64,000 nucleotides of DNA from Ruminococcus sp. (GTDB taxonomy: Bacteria > Bacillota_A > Clostridia > Oscillospirales > Ruminococcaceae). This document shows, one piece after another, positions 26,501 to 34,066 of the stretch. A model generated the notes under the pieces. It was not told the origin of the DNA, did no database searches, and saw nothing but the letters and a program-made list of their open reading frames with translations. The stretch is from the NCBI GenBank assembly GCA_017536105.1, contig JAFXRZ010000012.1, positions 62,001 through 126,000 of the forward strand, given 5' to 3'. How positions within the stretch are numbered: position 1 is the stretch's first letter; every line of letters begins with the position of its first letter. The translations under genes and the position numbers were made by a program.

Positions 26501-26538
26501 AAAACAACGGCAGGGAAAAATCCTGCCGTTGTTTTTTC
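26501..26538 (+). terminator. Rho-independent terminator
   Basis: Arms 26502-26514 and 26522-26534 (AACAACGGCAGG paired with CCTGCCGTTGTT), followed by a run of T. Confidence 0.92.
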
Positions 26539-26591
26539 ATTTGCCGCTCTGCTGTGCTTCTCGGCAGTGTGCTGTTCCTTGTGCGGGAATT

Positions 26592-26908
26592 GCCTTTCGG
26601 ATTCCGATAGGATGAACAAATAAAGGTGTAGGTCACACCGCTTTTGATTTTTGACGAACGACAGGTCAGCTTTGCACCGCAGTCGGCACAGAAAACAACC
26701 CCCGCAAATATGCTCTTGTAACCGGTTTTGGTGAATCTGCGCCTGTTTGCCCGAAGCTGCTGCGCTGTCTCCCAGGTCGTTTTATCGACTATCGCTTCGT
26801 GAGTATTCTCGGTAACGATCTGCTTTTCGGGCGGATTTTTCAAGCGTTTATGCACCTTGTAGGATAGTGTTTCCGTCTTTAAGCTTGTTGTATTTCCGAC
26901 CCGCTTTT
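26592..26908 (-). pseudogene. Large serine recombinase remnant (recombinase and zinc-ribbon part)
   Basis: The minus-strand frame reads KRVGNTTSLKTETLSYKVHK, then NPPEKQIVTENTHEAIVDKTTWE and FAGVVFCADCGAKLTC...YTFICSSYR. This is the end of the recombinase domain and the start of the zinc beta-ribbon of large serine recombinases of integrative elements. The catalytic N-terminal domain is missing (a stop codon lies just upstream near 26909), and the frame loses similarity after the third Cys. It is therefore a decayed piece, marking past insertion of a mobile element. Confidence 0.8.
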
Positions 26909-26941
26909 ATTATTTCTGATCTGCTTTCACATAAAGAATAA

Positions 26942-27397
26942 TCAAATCCTCAACTGTTCAAGCGCGTCAAATATCTTGTGATATACCACCTGACTGGGAC
27001 AGTAATCATAGTTGGCAAAAACCGATATCCCGCTGTGGTAAAAATGCTCCAGTATAGCTGCAGCACAGCCCGCGCTCCTGCTTTGACCGTACTCGCACTG
27101 GCAGATGATATCCATACCGCTATTGTATGCACGGTAGATAAATGCGGCGATATCGGGAGCTTCGGGGAAATAGGTGTCGTATGAATATCCTTTGCTTTTC
27201 AGAACATCAAGATCAAGGTCATCAAGCTCGCTGTAGAAAACCGTGTCGCAGACACCGCTGAAATCAACGTGGGTATAATCCTTGTCGATGCGTTTTATCT
27301 CAGGATCGTAAAAGCTGATGACAGCGGTTTTTTCGGGGAACTTCCGTTCCGAGATGATCTCTTCTATGGCTTCGCGGGAACAGATCTGTACATTCAT
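26942..27397 (-). CDS. Dual-specificity-phosphatase-like protein
   Basis: 151 aa. The sequence CEYGQSRSAG (Cys101, Arg107) fits the CX5R phosphate-binding loop of Cys-based protein phosphatases, followed by a helix AAAILEHFY as in this fold. An upstream Asp that could be the general acid lies in SELDDLDLD or PEAPDI; I cannot choose. Related proteins of this size occur in Firmicutes and phages. Start 27397 has AAGGAGAT upstream. Single gene, flanked by the recombinase remnant and a divergent DnaA-like gene. Substrate unknown. Confidence 0.7.
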   Translation of the reverse strand: MNVQICSREAIEEIISERKFPEKTAVISFYDPEIKRIDKDYTHVDFSGVCDTVFYSELDDLDLDVLKSKGYSYDTYFPEAPDIAAFIYRAYNSGMDIICQCEYGQSRSAGCAAAILEHFYHSGISVFANYDYCPSQVVYHKIFDALEQLRI

Positions 27398-27502
27398 ATT
27401 TTATCTCCTTTTCTGTCCGTTTTCAGATTTCGTATTTATAATAACATATACTATGGACACAAAACGGGTCATCATAATAATCTTTTTCATTTGAAAATGC
27501 GT

Positions 27503-27535
27503 GGGAGCTTTTCTGCTCATAGCCTGATATATAAT
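27503..27535 (+). promoter_or_regulatory. Shared promoter motif, copy A (before DnaA-like gene)
   Basis: GGGAGCTTTTCT starts at 27503 and TATAAT at 27530, exactly 27 bases apart. At the -35 position the sequence is GCTTTT, not TTGACA. Same layout as 28273 and 29411. Confidence 0.7.
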
Positions 27536-27595
27536 ATAATTCGGGAAGTTCAAACCTTTTAAAAAGTCTTATGATAACTAAGCAGGAGGTATTTT

Positions 27596-28117
27596 ATGAA
27601 AAAAGAACACATTACATCAAAGGGCTCACAGTACAATTTCAACAACTTCAATATCACAGAGAATAACCGTGCCGCTTTTGAAATGGCAAAGCAATTTGCT
27701 GAAAACGTCAATGCTAAGCCGCTGCACATCCACGGAAAAACAGCTACAGGCAAAACGCATCTGCTGTATGCAGTGAAAAATCATATTGAGCTGCATAAGC
27801 CGGATGTAAAGGTGATACTGACGAATGCTGAGGTATTTAGTGAAAAACTGATAAATACAATTAAAGAATGCTCATCGATACCTGCGTTTCGTGTAATGTA
27901 TAGCGAGGCCGATGTGCTGCTGATGGATGATATCCAGCTGCTTGCCGGGAAACCTACGGTACAGCAGCAACTAATACTTATATTTAATTCCCTGTATGAA
28001 TCCGGCTGCCGTATTATGACAACCTCTTCGGATACCGATATCGATGTTATGCTCGAGGATCGTTTGCGTTCAAGGTTGTATTTCGAGGATTACATTACAA
28101 TAAAAGCTGAAGTCTGA
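27596..28117 (+). CDS. Stand-alone DnaA-like AAA+ ATPase (domain III only)
   Basis: 173 aa. NFNNFNITENNRAAFEMAKQ is like the start of DnaA domain III; Walker A GKTATGKT is at residues 47-54 and Walker B VLLMDDIQLLAGK ends near residue 119 with Asp111-Asp112. The C-terminus LEDRLRSRLYFEDYITI matches the box VII region, where the protein stops. The lid, sensor 2 and DNA-binding domain IV of DnaA are missing, as is the N-terminal domain. RBS GCAGGAGG precedes the start. It could be an Hda-like or IstB/DnaC-like regulator of a replisome, or a defence or mobile-element ATPase; function unknown. Confidence 0.78.
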   Translation: MKKEHITSKGSQYNFNNFNITENNRAAFEMAKQFAENVNAKPLHIHGKTATGKTHLLYAVKNHIELHKPDVKVILTNAEVFSEKLINTIKECSSIPAFRVMYSEADVLLMDDIQLLAGKPTVQQQLILIFNSLYESGCRIMTTSSDTDIDVMLEDRLRSRLYFEDYITIKAEV

Positions 28118-28164
28118 TCTACGGGCTAACTTTCTGATCCGAAGCAGCTCGATACAAACAGAAA

Positions 28165-28202
28165 AAGGTCTCTCGATCTATTGCAGATCGGAGACCTTGT
28201 TT
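28165..28202 (+). terminator. Terminator after the DnaA-like gene
   Basis: Arms 28165-28178 and 28186-28198 (AAGGTCTC...GAGACCTT), then GTTTTG. Confidence 0.85.
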
Positions 28203-28272
28203 TGTATTAAATATATGGCTCGTTATGTGTAATTAGGACGAGTAGAATAATTATCTCACGCCAAAAAACGGT

Positions 28273-28305
28273 GGGAGCTTTTCTCCCCATACCCTAAGAT
28301 ATAAT
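28273..28305 (+). promoter_or_regulatory. Shared promoter motif, copy B (before WYL gene)
   Basis: GGGAGCTTTTCTCCCC starts at 28273 (GGGAG and CTCCC form a 5-bp inverted repeat) and TATAAT at 28300, 27 bases apart. No -35 consensus. GTGGGAGCTTTTCT is identical to copy A over 14 bases. Confidence 0.72.
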
Positions 28306-28377
28306 AATTACAGAAAAACTTGAACCCCACCGAAAAATATAGTATAATATCATCAACAATCACAAGGAGGTATCGCT

Positions 28378-29412
28378 ATGCAGGAGAAATCCAAGCAGCC
28401 CAAGAAGCTGGCTGTGATCTACATTCTGAAGATCTTGCAGGACTACACCGATTCGGACAACACCCTCACTCAGACGGAGATAGCCGAGCGGCTGATGGAT
28501 GAGTATGGTATGTCCCTTGACCGCAAGAGCGTGCGTCACAATCTCTCGAAGCTCATGGAGGCGGGATACCCGATCCATTACAAAGAGAACGTCACCCGTA
28601 TCGGCGCGGGCGGCGAGGAGCAGACGATCAAGTCGGACTGGTACTACGATCAGGAAGACCGCTTTGATAAAAGCGAGCTGCGCGTGATGATCGACAGCCT
28701 GCTGTATGCCAACGGACTGCCGCAGTACCAGCTTTCAAGACTTATCGAAAAGATCGTAAACCTGGGCGGCAGATTCGAGCGAAACTCCCTACGCAAGGCG
28801 AAAGCTGTGCTGAATACCCGCCCCGACAACAAGCAGATGTTCTATAACGTGTCGATGATAACCGAGGCCGTGGAGGCGGGCAAAATGATATGCTTCAATT
28901 ACGGCTCCCGCGGCCTCGACGGCAAGCTCCACGCCAAAGAGCAGGACGGCAAGCCCAAGCTCTACACCGTCACGCCCCGGAAAATGGTGTTGTTAAACGG
29001 ACGGTATTACCTTGTTGCAACTAAAAAGGACGGCACCCTCACCAACTTCCGTGTTGACCGCATTATGAATATATCCCACACAGATGAGAAAGCCGACAGG
29101 CGCAGTATCCGGCAGGACGACCTCCGGGACTATGTCACCGAACATCCCTATATGTGGACGGGTGAGGTCTGCCACGGGAGCTTCCGCTGTCCCGAGTGGC
29201 TCATTCCCGACATCATCGACACCTTCGGCACCAATTACTCTGTGATGAAGCAGGAGAACGGCAATATCGAGGTAAGTGTCCGCGTCGGGATGAAAGACCT
29301 TGAGCAGTGGGGTATGCATTACTGCGACCAGGTTGAGATCCTTTACCCGAAGGAGGTCAGAGAGGCAGTTGCCAGGACGCTGAAAGAAGCTGCGGCAAGA
29401 TATGGGGGATGA
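28378..29412 (+). CDS. WYL-domain transcriptional regulator
   Basis: 344 aa. Residues 1-75 form a winged helix (TQTEIAERLMDEYGMSLDRKSVRHNLSKL). Residues about 150-240 form the WYL domain, seen as PRKMVLLNGRYYLVATKKDG and FRVDRI, and a C-terminal WCX-like part follows. WYL proteins bind nucleic-acid or nucleotide ligands and often control defence or phage-response loci. RBS AAGGAGG precedes the start. Its own promoter shares an unusual motif with two neighbours, suggesting autoregulation and a small local regulon. No CRISPR array or Cas13 gene is nearby. Confidence 0.9.
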   Translation: MQEKSKQPKKLAVIYILKILQDYTDSDNTLTQTEIAERLMDEYGMSLDRKSVRHNLSKLMEAGYPIHYKENVTRIGAGGEEQTIKSDWYYDQEDRFDKSELRVMIDSLLYANGLPQYQLSRLIEKIVNLGGRFERNSLRKAKAVLNTRPDNKQMFYNVSMITEAVEAGKMICFNYGSRGLDGKLHAKEQDGKPKLYTVTPRKMVLLNGRYYLVATKKDGTLTNFRVDRIMNISHTDEKADRRSIRQDDLRDYVTEHPYMWTGEVCHGSFRCPEWLIPDIIDTFGTNYSVMKQENGNIEVSVRVGMKDLEQWGMHYCDQVEILYPKEVREAVARTLKEAAARYGG

Positions 29413-29443
29413 GAAGTTTTTTACCCACCCTCTCTGATATAAT
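29411..29443 (+). promoter_or_regulatory. Shared promoter motif, copy C (before 29484 gene)
   Basis: GAGAAGTTTTTT starts at 29411 and TATAAT at 29438, again 27 bases apart. The match to copies A and B is weaker but keeps the T-run, CCCA and GATATAAT. It overlaps the stop codon of the WYL gene. Confidence 0.5.
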
Positions 29444-29483
29444 GTTATCACAGAGAACGTTATGAGACAGAAAGGCGGTACTT

Positions 29484-29894
29484 ATGAAATTCAGCTGCAC
29501 ACTTGGGACACTCCGAGCAAAGCTCGACAGTATGGAAGACCTTTTCGGCGACAAGATCAAGGCGGAGTTTGTTTCCTACAACGGTTCAGTGACTGTAAGG
29601 AAGGATGACAGAGAGGAACTGCGGCATCAGGCGTATAATTATCTGCTCCGGTTTCCCAACCTCGGTTTTGTGCTTCGTCTGGGCGATGTATGCTGGTGGT
29701 ACGAAGAAGAACAGCGCAAGGAGCTTCGCAACCCGGCGGTGTTCCTGTGTTCGGATGACGGCAGGGTGGAATACTACTGTGCGCAACGGATAGACGATCT
29801 TTTCGAGTGTTATGCAGCCGAAGAGAATGTCAGCGACGAGGAGCTTGACCGTCTTGAATGTGTGATCGAGACGGAGTTTGAGGCGGATGTGTGA
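29484..29894 (+). CDS. Hypothetical acidic protein
   Basis: 136 aa, not recognised. Rich in Glu and Asp toward the end (EENVSDEELDRLECVIETEFE), with an aromatic stretch GDVCWWYEEEQRK in the middle. No signal peptide or membrane helix, so cytoplasmic. RBS AAAGGCGG upstream. Placed right after the WYL gene with a possibly co-regulated promoter. Confidence 0.65.
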   Translation: MKFSCTLGTLRAKLDSMEDLFGDKIKAEFVSYNGSVTVRKDDREELRHQAYNYLLRFPNLGFVLRLGDVCWWYEEEQRKELRNPAVFLCSDDGRVEYYCAQRIDDLFECYAAEENVSDEELDRLECVIETEFEADV

Positions 29895-29972
29895 AAGGAG
29901 GGATGATTTGGGATTATTAAACGATTCTAACTCGAATGATTAGTCTATTATGATTTTAAAAGGAGGATTAGT

Positions 29973-30647
29973 ATGTATTTACAATCATTAAAAGGTTATG
30001 ACAACTTAGTAAACGATTTTAAAGATTCCTACAAGGGTTGGTACAATCGTAATCAGTCGAAAGAACTTGATATAACCAATAAAGAACTGATTATGTATTT
30101 TTCGCTTGAGAAAGGCTTTAACGTTGATATGATGCCACTTACATTCCAAAAACTCGTTAAAGGATCAAATGTATATATTGATCAGAATATCAAAGGAGAA
30201 ATACTGAGCTGGTTTTCGGATGAGATTCTCAAATATATTCTCAATGGGACAAATAAGAGTTACGATGAATGGCATAGTAAGTTAGGCAATGCTTTTGTAG
30301 TTAAAGTGAATAATGAGTTATTTAAAGATAAGTATTATCCTATGCAGTATGGAAAAGCTCAAAAACTCATAAATATGACAATGAAATATCTATCTACTTG
30401 TGACAATGCTGATAAGTATGAAGAAAGATTTAAGGATTGTCATATGGCTTTAGACAGTAAGATTTTAGATTGGTATTATAATGAAGTTAGACCTGATATC
30501 AAGAAGTCTTATAGAAAAAGCTGGAGTTCTCTTGATGAAATCTCATATTTTGAAATACAAAATGACATAAGAGAATACTGCAAAACACATAATTATATTC
30601 CATTTGTTCAAGAATGGCCTATATGGGCAGAGTATATGAAAAAATAG
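29973..30647 (+). CDS. Hypothetical AT-rich protein
   Basis: 224 aa, not recognised. Rich in Lys, Asn, Tyr and Trp, helical, soluble. Its codon use is strongly A/T-ending, unlike the GC-richer genes on either side, which points to recent acquisition. A strong RBS AAAAGGAGG lies about 9 bases before the start. Possibly a phage or defence gene, but no motif supports a function. Confidence 0.65.
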   Translation: MYLQSLKGYDNLVNDFKDSYKGWYNRNQSKELDITNKELIMYFSLEKGFNVDMMPLTFQKLVKGSNVYIDQNIKGEILSWFSDEILKYILNGTNKSYDEWHSKLGNAFVVKVNNELFKDKYYPMQYGKAQKLINMTMKYLSTCDNADKYEERFKDCHMALDSKILDWYYNEVRPDIKKSYRKSWSSLDEISYFEIQNDIREYCKTHNYIPFVQEWPIWAEYMKK

Positions 30648-30661
30648 AAAGGAGCGTCCCC

Positions 30662-31012
30662 ATGCCCGCCCCCATCCTCACCGCCTCCACCCGCAGACTC
30701 CGCAGCATAGCCGAGATCACCGCCGAGCGCGGGGTCATCAAGACCCCCGGCTATTACATTTTTGAGGTCGCTTACGCAAAACCCGAACGCCCGAACAACG
30801 ACCCGACACGGTTCATCAACGGCGTTGTGATGTGTGTTGCAACGATGAAGCTCTGCGTCCATTCCGTCGTTTACGGTGCGGACTATATCAGCTTCGAGTG
30901 CAGCGGTCAGGATGCCTACGGCTACAATGCGAGCGGCACTTACTATTACTATCAGTCGCCCTTGTATATGCGCGGTGACAGGCCCTTCGTGCTGTCTGTC
31001 ACTCCCGCGTGA
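30662..31012 (+). CDS. Hypothetical protein
   Basis: 116 aa, not recognised. The middle (GYYIFEVAYAKPERPNNDPT) and the Tyr-rich part GYNASGTYYYYQSPLYMRGD suggest a small beta-rich protein. No signal peptide. ATG 30662 is chosen because AAAGGAG lies about 9 bases upstream; an earlier frame start has no RBS. First gene of a tight group of four reaching 32363. Confidence 0.65.
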   Translation: MPAPILTASTRRLRSIAEITAERGVIKTPGYYIFEVAYAKPERPNNDPTRFINGVVMCVATMKLCVHSVVYGADYISFECSGQDAYGYNASGTYYYYQSPLYMRGDRPFVLSVTPA

Positions 31013-31024
31013 AAGGAGAACATT

Positions 31025-31327
31025 ATGCAGATCACCGACGAATATGCCGCCAAGCTCAACGAATATTTCAAGCCCGAGAAGCCCCTCACCGCAGAGCAGT
31101 ACGGGGCGATGATCGAGCCTTTTGCCGAACATATGCGCAGCGTGCTTCTGCTGCACGTCTGCGAGGGCAAGAGCCTTACGGAGGTCTCTGCTATCAGGGA
31201 TTCCAACGTAATGCGCATACAGCAGATATTCAGCAAGGCCGAGCGCATGATGAAGCACAGAGTTCAAAACCCCGGCAAGAAGTACCGCGTGAAGGATTTT
31301 CTCGACAAACCGGAGGACGGCAAATGA
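31025..31327 (+). CDS. Small sigma-70 region 4-like HTH protein
   Basis: 100 aa. The central part (VLLLHVCEGKSLTEVSAIRDSN, then RIQQIFSKAERMMK) has the spacing of the region 4 helix-turn-helix of sigma factors, with no region 2. Such short proteins are found in phages and mobile elements as regulators. RBS GAAAGGAG. Its last codons overlap the next start (ATGA). Function inferred only from the helix pattern. Confidence 0.62.
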   Translation: MQITDEYAAKLNEYFKPEKPLTAEQYGAMIEPFAEHMRSVLLLHVCEGKSLTEVSAIRDSNVMRIQQIFSKAERMMKHRVQNPGKKYRVKDFLDKPEDGK

Positions 31328-31785
31328 ATAAAAACGAAGACACAAGAAATCTGCTGACCGAAAACTGGGTCTACTTTACCACAAAGATCCGTAACGGTAA
31401 AATAGACATTACTTCAATGATCCCGAATTATAAACGGACGTGGTCATATTTTTCGGAAGTTGTCGGAAGCGGCTCGTTTTCTGTCGATGATATAAAGCTC
31501 ATAAATGCGATCCACAGATTTACTTCTGAACTGACCGAGGCAGCAAGATATTTTTATTATATAAATCCGCACCATGAGGTTTCCTCAAATCTTCTCATCA
31601 TGTCCATGCTGATCTATAAGCTGCTGGACAACATCGCAGACAAACGCTTTTCAACAGGTGTGCTGAGATTTGAGATCTTCGGGAAAAAGAACATAGTTTT
31701 CCTTGACGGTTTTGATCATACTTTCCGTGATCTGTGGAAGGAGTGCTTTGAAAGGCTGAAACAGGGACAGGAGGATTTTTTATGA
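31324..31785 (+). CDS. Hypothetical protein
   Basis: 153 aa, not recognised. Mostly helical with many aromatics (NWVYFTTKIRNGKIDITSM, RYFYYINPHHEV). No membrane helix. It starts in an ATGA overlap with the preceding gene and ends in another ATGA overlap with the following hydrolase, so all three are translated in concert. Confidence 0.7.
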   Translation: MNKNEDTRNLLTENWVYFTTKIRNGKIDITSMIPNYKRTWSYFSEVVGSGSFSVDDIKLINAIHRFTSELTEAARYFYYINPHHEVSSNLLIMSMLIYKLLDNIADKRFSTGVLRFEIFGKKNIVFLDGFDHTFRDLWKECFERLKQGQEDFL

Positions 31786-32363
31786 TAAAGATACTGAACA
31801 TCCACGGCTATCACGGCAGCCCCAAGAACAGCGCATATCAGGCGCTTGAAGCCCTCGGCTGCGAGATCATCGCGCCCGCGCTTGATTACGATAACGTGTC
31901 GCCGGATAACATCCTCGGCAGCCTGAAATACATTCTTGCGGACAAGCGCCCCGATATCATCGTCGGGACAAGTCTCGGAGGATTTTATGCGGCGGTGCTG
32001 AGCGCACAGTGCGATCATCCCGTGATGCTCGTCAACCCGTTTCTGATGTCGTTTCTCACATTCGACGGCGACGTCCGTCCGCGCAGGGATATCAAGCCGC
32101 TGATCGGTCTGTTCGGACATCTGTCGCAGCTCGACAGCAGTAATGTCAGCTGCATCGTCGGCGATAACGACGAGCTGCTCGGCGACCACAAATTCACGGA
32201 AGAGCTTCTCGGCAACACACGCTTCCGCCGCATCCCCGGCGGAGGGCATTCGGGGTACACCCTGCCGCTGAAAGAGTATTTTGCGGAGATGCTGCCTTAC
32301 TATACGGATGTCCTGCCGAGGAGAGAGTGGGCAGATGGGTTTCCGGGGCTTGATGAGGATTAG
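31782..32363 (+). CDS. YqiA/YcfP-like alpha/beta hydrolase
   Basis: 193 aa. Begins ILNIHGYHGSPKNSAYQAL as in YqiA-type esterases, with the nucleophile elbow GTSLGGFYAAV, the acid Asp probably in VGDNDEL, and His in PGGGHS. YqiA hydrolyses short acyl esters; the physiological substrate is unknown. Last gene of the coupled group. Family membership is good; its pairing with a sigma-like HTH protein is unusual. Confidence 0.82.
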   Translation: MIKILNIHGYHGSPKNSAYQALEALGCEIIAPALDYDNVSPDNILGSLKYILADKRPDIIVGTSLGGFYAAVLSAQCDHPVMLVNPFLMSFLTFDGDVRPRRDIKPLIGLFGHLSQLDSSNVSCIVGDNDELLGDHKFTEELLGNTRFRRIPGGGHSGYTLPLKEYFAEMLPYYTDVLPRREWADGFPGLDED

Positions 32364-32446
32364 CTGGTGTTGACAGATGGTGAATGGTTTGATATGATTG
32401 TTATATAGAGTGACGTTAAAACGAGAGGTTGAATGGAGGTTTGAAT

Positions 32447-33565
32447 ATGAGTAGATCGCTTTTTAACAGATTATATAAACGTAGTATGACGATTAATGAA
32501 CAAAGAGAGGACTTTCTAACAGAAATGCTTGCATGGATGGTGGACACTCTTCCTCAATTTGCTAAAGATTATGTACAATGTTTGTGTGAAAGTGCTACTA
32601 ATATTTCTTTACCTCCAAACTTTAATGTTCAAGCCGAAACACAAATAATTGTTGAAAAAGGACGAATAGATTTAATAATATATACCGATTGTGGAATAGG
32701 ATTTATTTGTGAACATAAAGTGGATAGTGAATTAGCAGAACGTCAGCTTGAAAAATACAAAGAATGTATCCCCGAAATCCAGCAGAAATATAAATCAGAA
32801 ACAGGAATTGATACAGAATACTACATTGTATTGGTAACCAAAAGCGATATACAACACAAACAAAAGTCCGATATTAAGTTGATATGGTATGATATTTTTA
32901 AGTATTTCTATGAGCGTCTTAATTCCTACGATGACAGAGAAAAACTCATAGTTGAACAATTTCTAGATTATTTAACAGAGGAGGAAATGGGAATGAAAGA
33001 AGCGGTTAATATTCAAGGAATAAAGAGTTTCTGCGCTGCATTTGATATGATATCTATTTTTGAAAATATGATTAGAGATTACGAAAAAAATATTAACTGG
33101 GCAGAAGTATGCCCTGGGCTTGATAGTTTTGTTTCCGATTATAACAATAATATTGGAAGATTATACTTTAAAGATGATCGTAGGACAATTGAATTCGGAT
33201 CGTGGAGGCCCTCAATATTTGCCGGATTAATATATAAAAACAAGCTCTATAATATCTCATGTTTTGATAACGAACCGTTATTGGTTATTGCTGTAGAATA
33301 CGATAAAAAAAGACAGGACGTTATTAGAGAAAAAAACTGGTATAATGAAATGGTAAAAGAAGAATCAATTATTAGAAATCAAAAAGGTTTCTTTATGGAT
33401 CCAAAACCCGGTAATAAAAATATAACGTTAATACTGTGTAAACCCCTAAGTGAAGTGTTGAATGGAGTCGAAGAAGATTATCGTCCGCAAAAAGAAAAAG
33501 TATTGAAAGAAATTATCAATGGAATAAATCTGATACTTGAGTACAATAATCGAGCAAAAATATAA
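32447..33565 (+). CDS. PD-(D/E)XK nuclease superfamily protein
   Basis: 372 aa. The core is RIDLIIYTDCGIGFICEHK: Asp75, Glu89-x-Lys91 fit the PD-(D/E)XK catalytic pattern, followed by Gln100 in AERQLEKY. The C-terminal half (residues 180-370) is not recognised. The gene is AT-rich with A/T-ending codons, unlike neighbours, a sign of transfer. ATG 32447 has GGAGG 8 bases upstream. No methyltransferase or helicase partner is next to it. It may be a solitary restriction or defence nuclease; unproven. Confidence 0.75.
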   Translation: MSRSLFNRLYKRSMTINEQREDFLTEMLAWMVDTLPQFAKDYVQCLCESATNISLPPNFNVQAETQIIVEKGRIDLIIYTDCGIGFICEHKVDSELAERQLEKYKECIPEIQQKYKSETGIDTEYYIVLVTKSDIQHKQKSDIKLIWYDIFKYFYERLNSYDDREKLIVEQFLDYLTEEEMGMKEAVNIQGIKSFCAAFDMISIFENMIRDYEKNINWAEVCPGLDSFVSDYNNNIGRLYFKDDRRTIEFGSWRPSIFAGLIYKNKLYNISCFDNEPLLVIAVEYDKKRQDVIREKNWYNEMVKEESIIRNQKGFFMDPKPGNKNITLILCKPLSEVLNGVEEDYRPQKEKVLKEIINGINLILEYNNRAKI

Positions 33566-34066
33566 CTGTATTATGGTATCTGAATATAAATCGACCGGAA
33601 TTGTTGAGATGTATATTAGTTTCTCTCACGGTGTGGTCTTTAGAAAGAAGTAATACTCTCCCCACAGCTTCATAAACTTCTACGATCTTCCCCCCTCCCC
33701 CGAAACCTCAGGGCACTAATAAGGTACAACGCCTCTCAAAACCTGCCAGGCCAGCACCAAACCGCAGCATTTTACAGCACTTTATTTGGAACCTATATAT
33801 AAAAAGCCGACATAAAAACTTGTCGGCTTAATTATTTGATCTGTCGGTCTGGCGCTGTTCCTTAACGGAGTTATTAGCCCCGGACACCCTCACCAAAAAA
33901 TCGTTTAAAGTCTTTGGAAATGGAGTCAAGCTTTGCGAAGCAAAGCTGGGGCTAACCTTTCTTCAGAAAGGTTTCCCTCAGTAGCTTCCGCACAGGGAGC
34001 GGCATATCACCGAGAAGCAGAGCAGGGAAGACAGGGTGAAAAAAACAATGTCAGGTTTTTGCGGCT
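33566..34066. other. 500-base gap with stem-loops, no gene seen
   Basis: Contains a terminator-like hairpin (33801-33830), the stem AGCTTTGC-GAA-GCAAAGCT at about 33933-33951 and AACCTTTC-TTCA-GAAAGGTT at about 33954-33974. It is GC-mixed and marks the edge between the accessory region and the sigma-factor locus. I see no coding frame with an RBS. Confidence 0.6.
33801..33830. terminator. Hairpin terminator
   Basis: Arms 33803-33811 and 33821-33829 (AAGCCGACA with TGTCGGCTT), T-rich on the far side and A-rich on the near side, usable on either strand; the only candidate after the nuclease gene. Confidence 0.7.

Noticed and set aside
27596..28117. Complete dnaA and a replication origin
   Set aside because: Domains I and IV are missing and there is no cluster of DnaA boxes or dnaN/recF neighbours.
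28378..29412. WYL protein as the accessory gene of a Cas13d (type VI-D) locus, known from Ruminococcus
   Set aside because: No Cas13 HEPN motifs and no repeat-spacer array in the window; the gene stands with unrelated small genes.
25763..33565. Intact prophage or conjugative element
   Set aside because: No capsid, terminase, portal, relaxase or type IV secretion genes; only a decayed recombinase piece is present.
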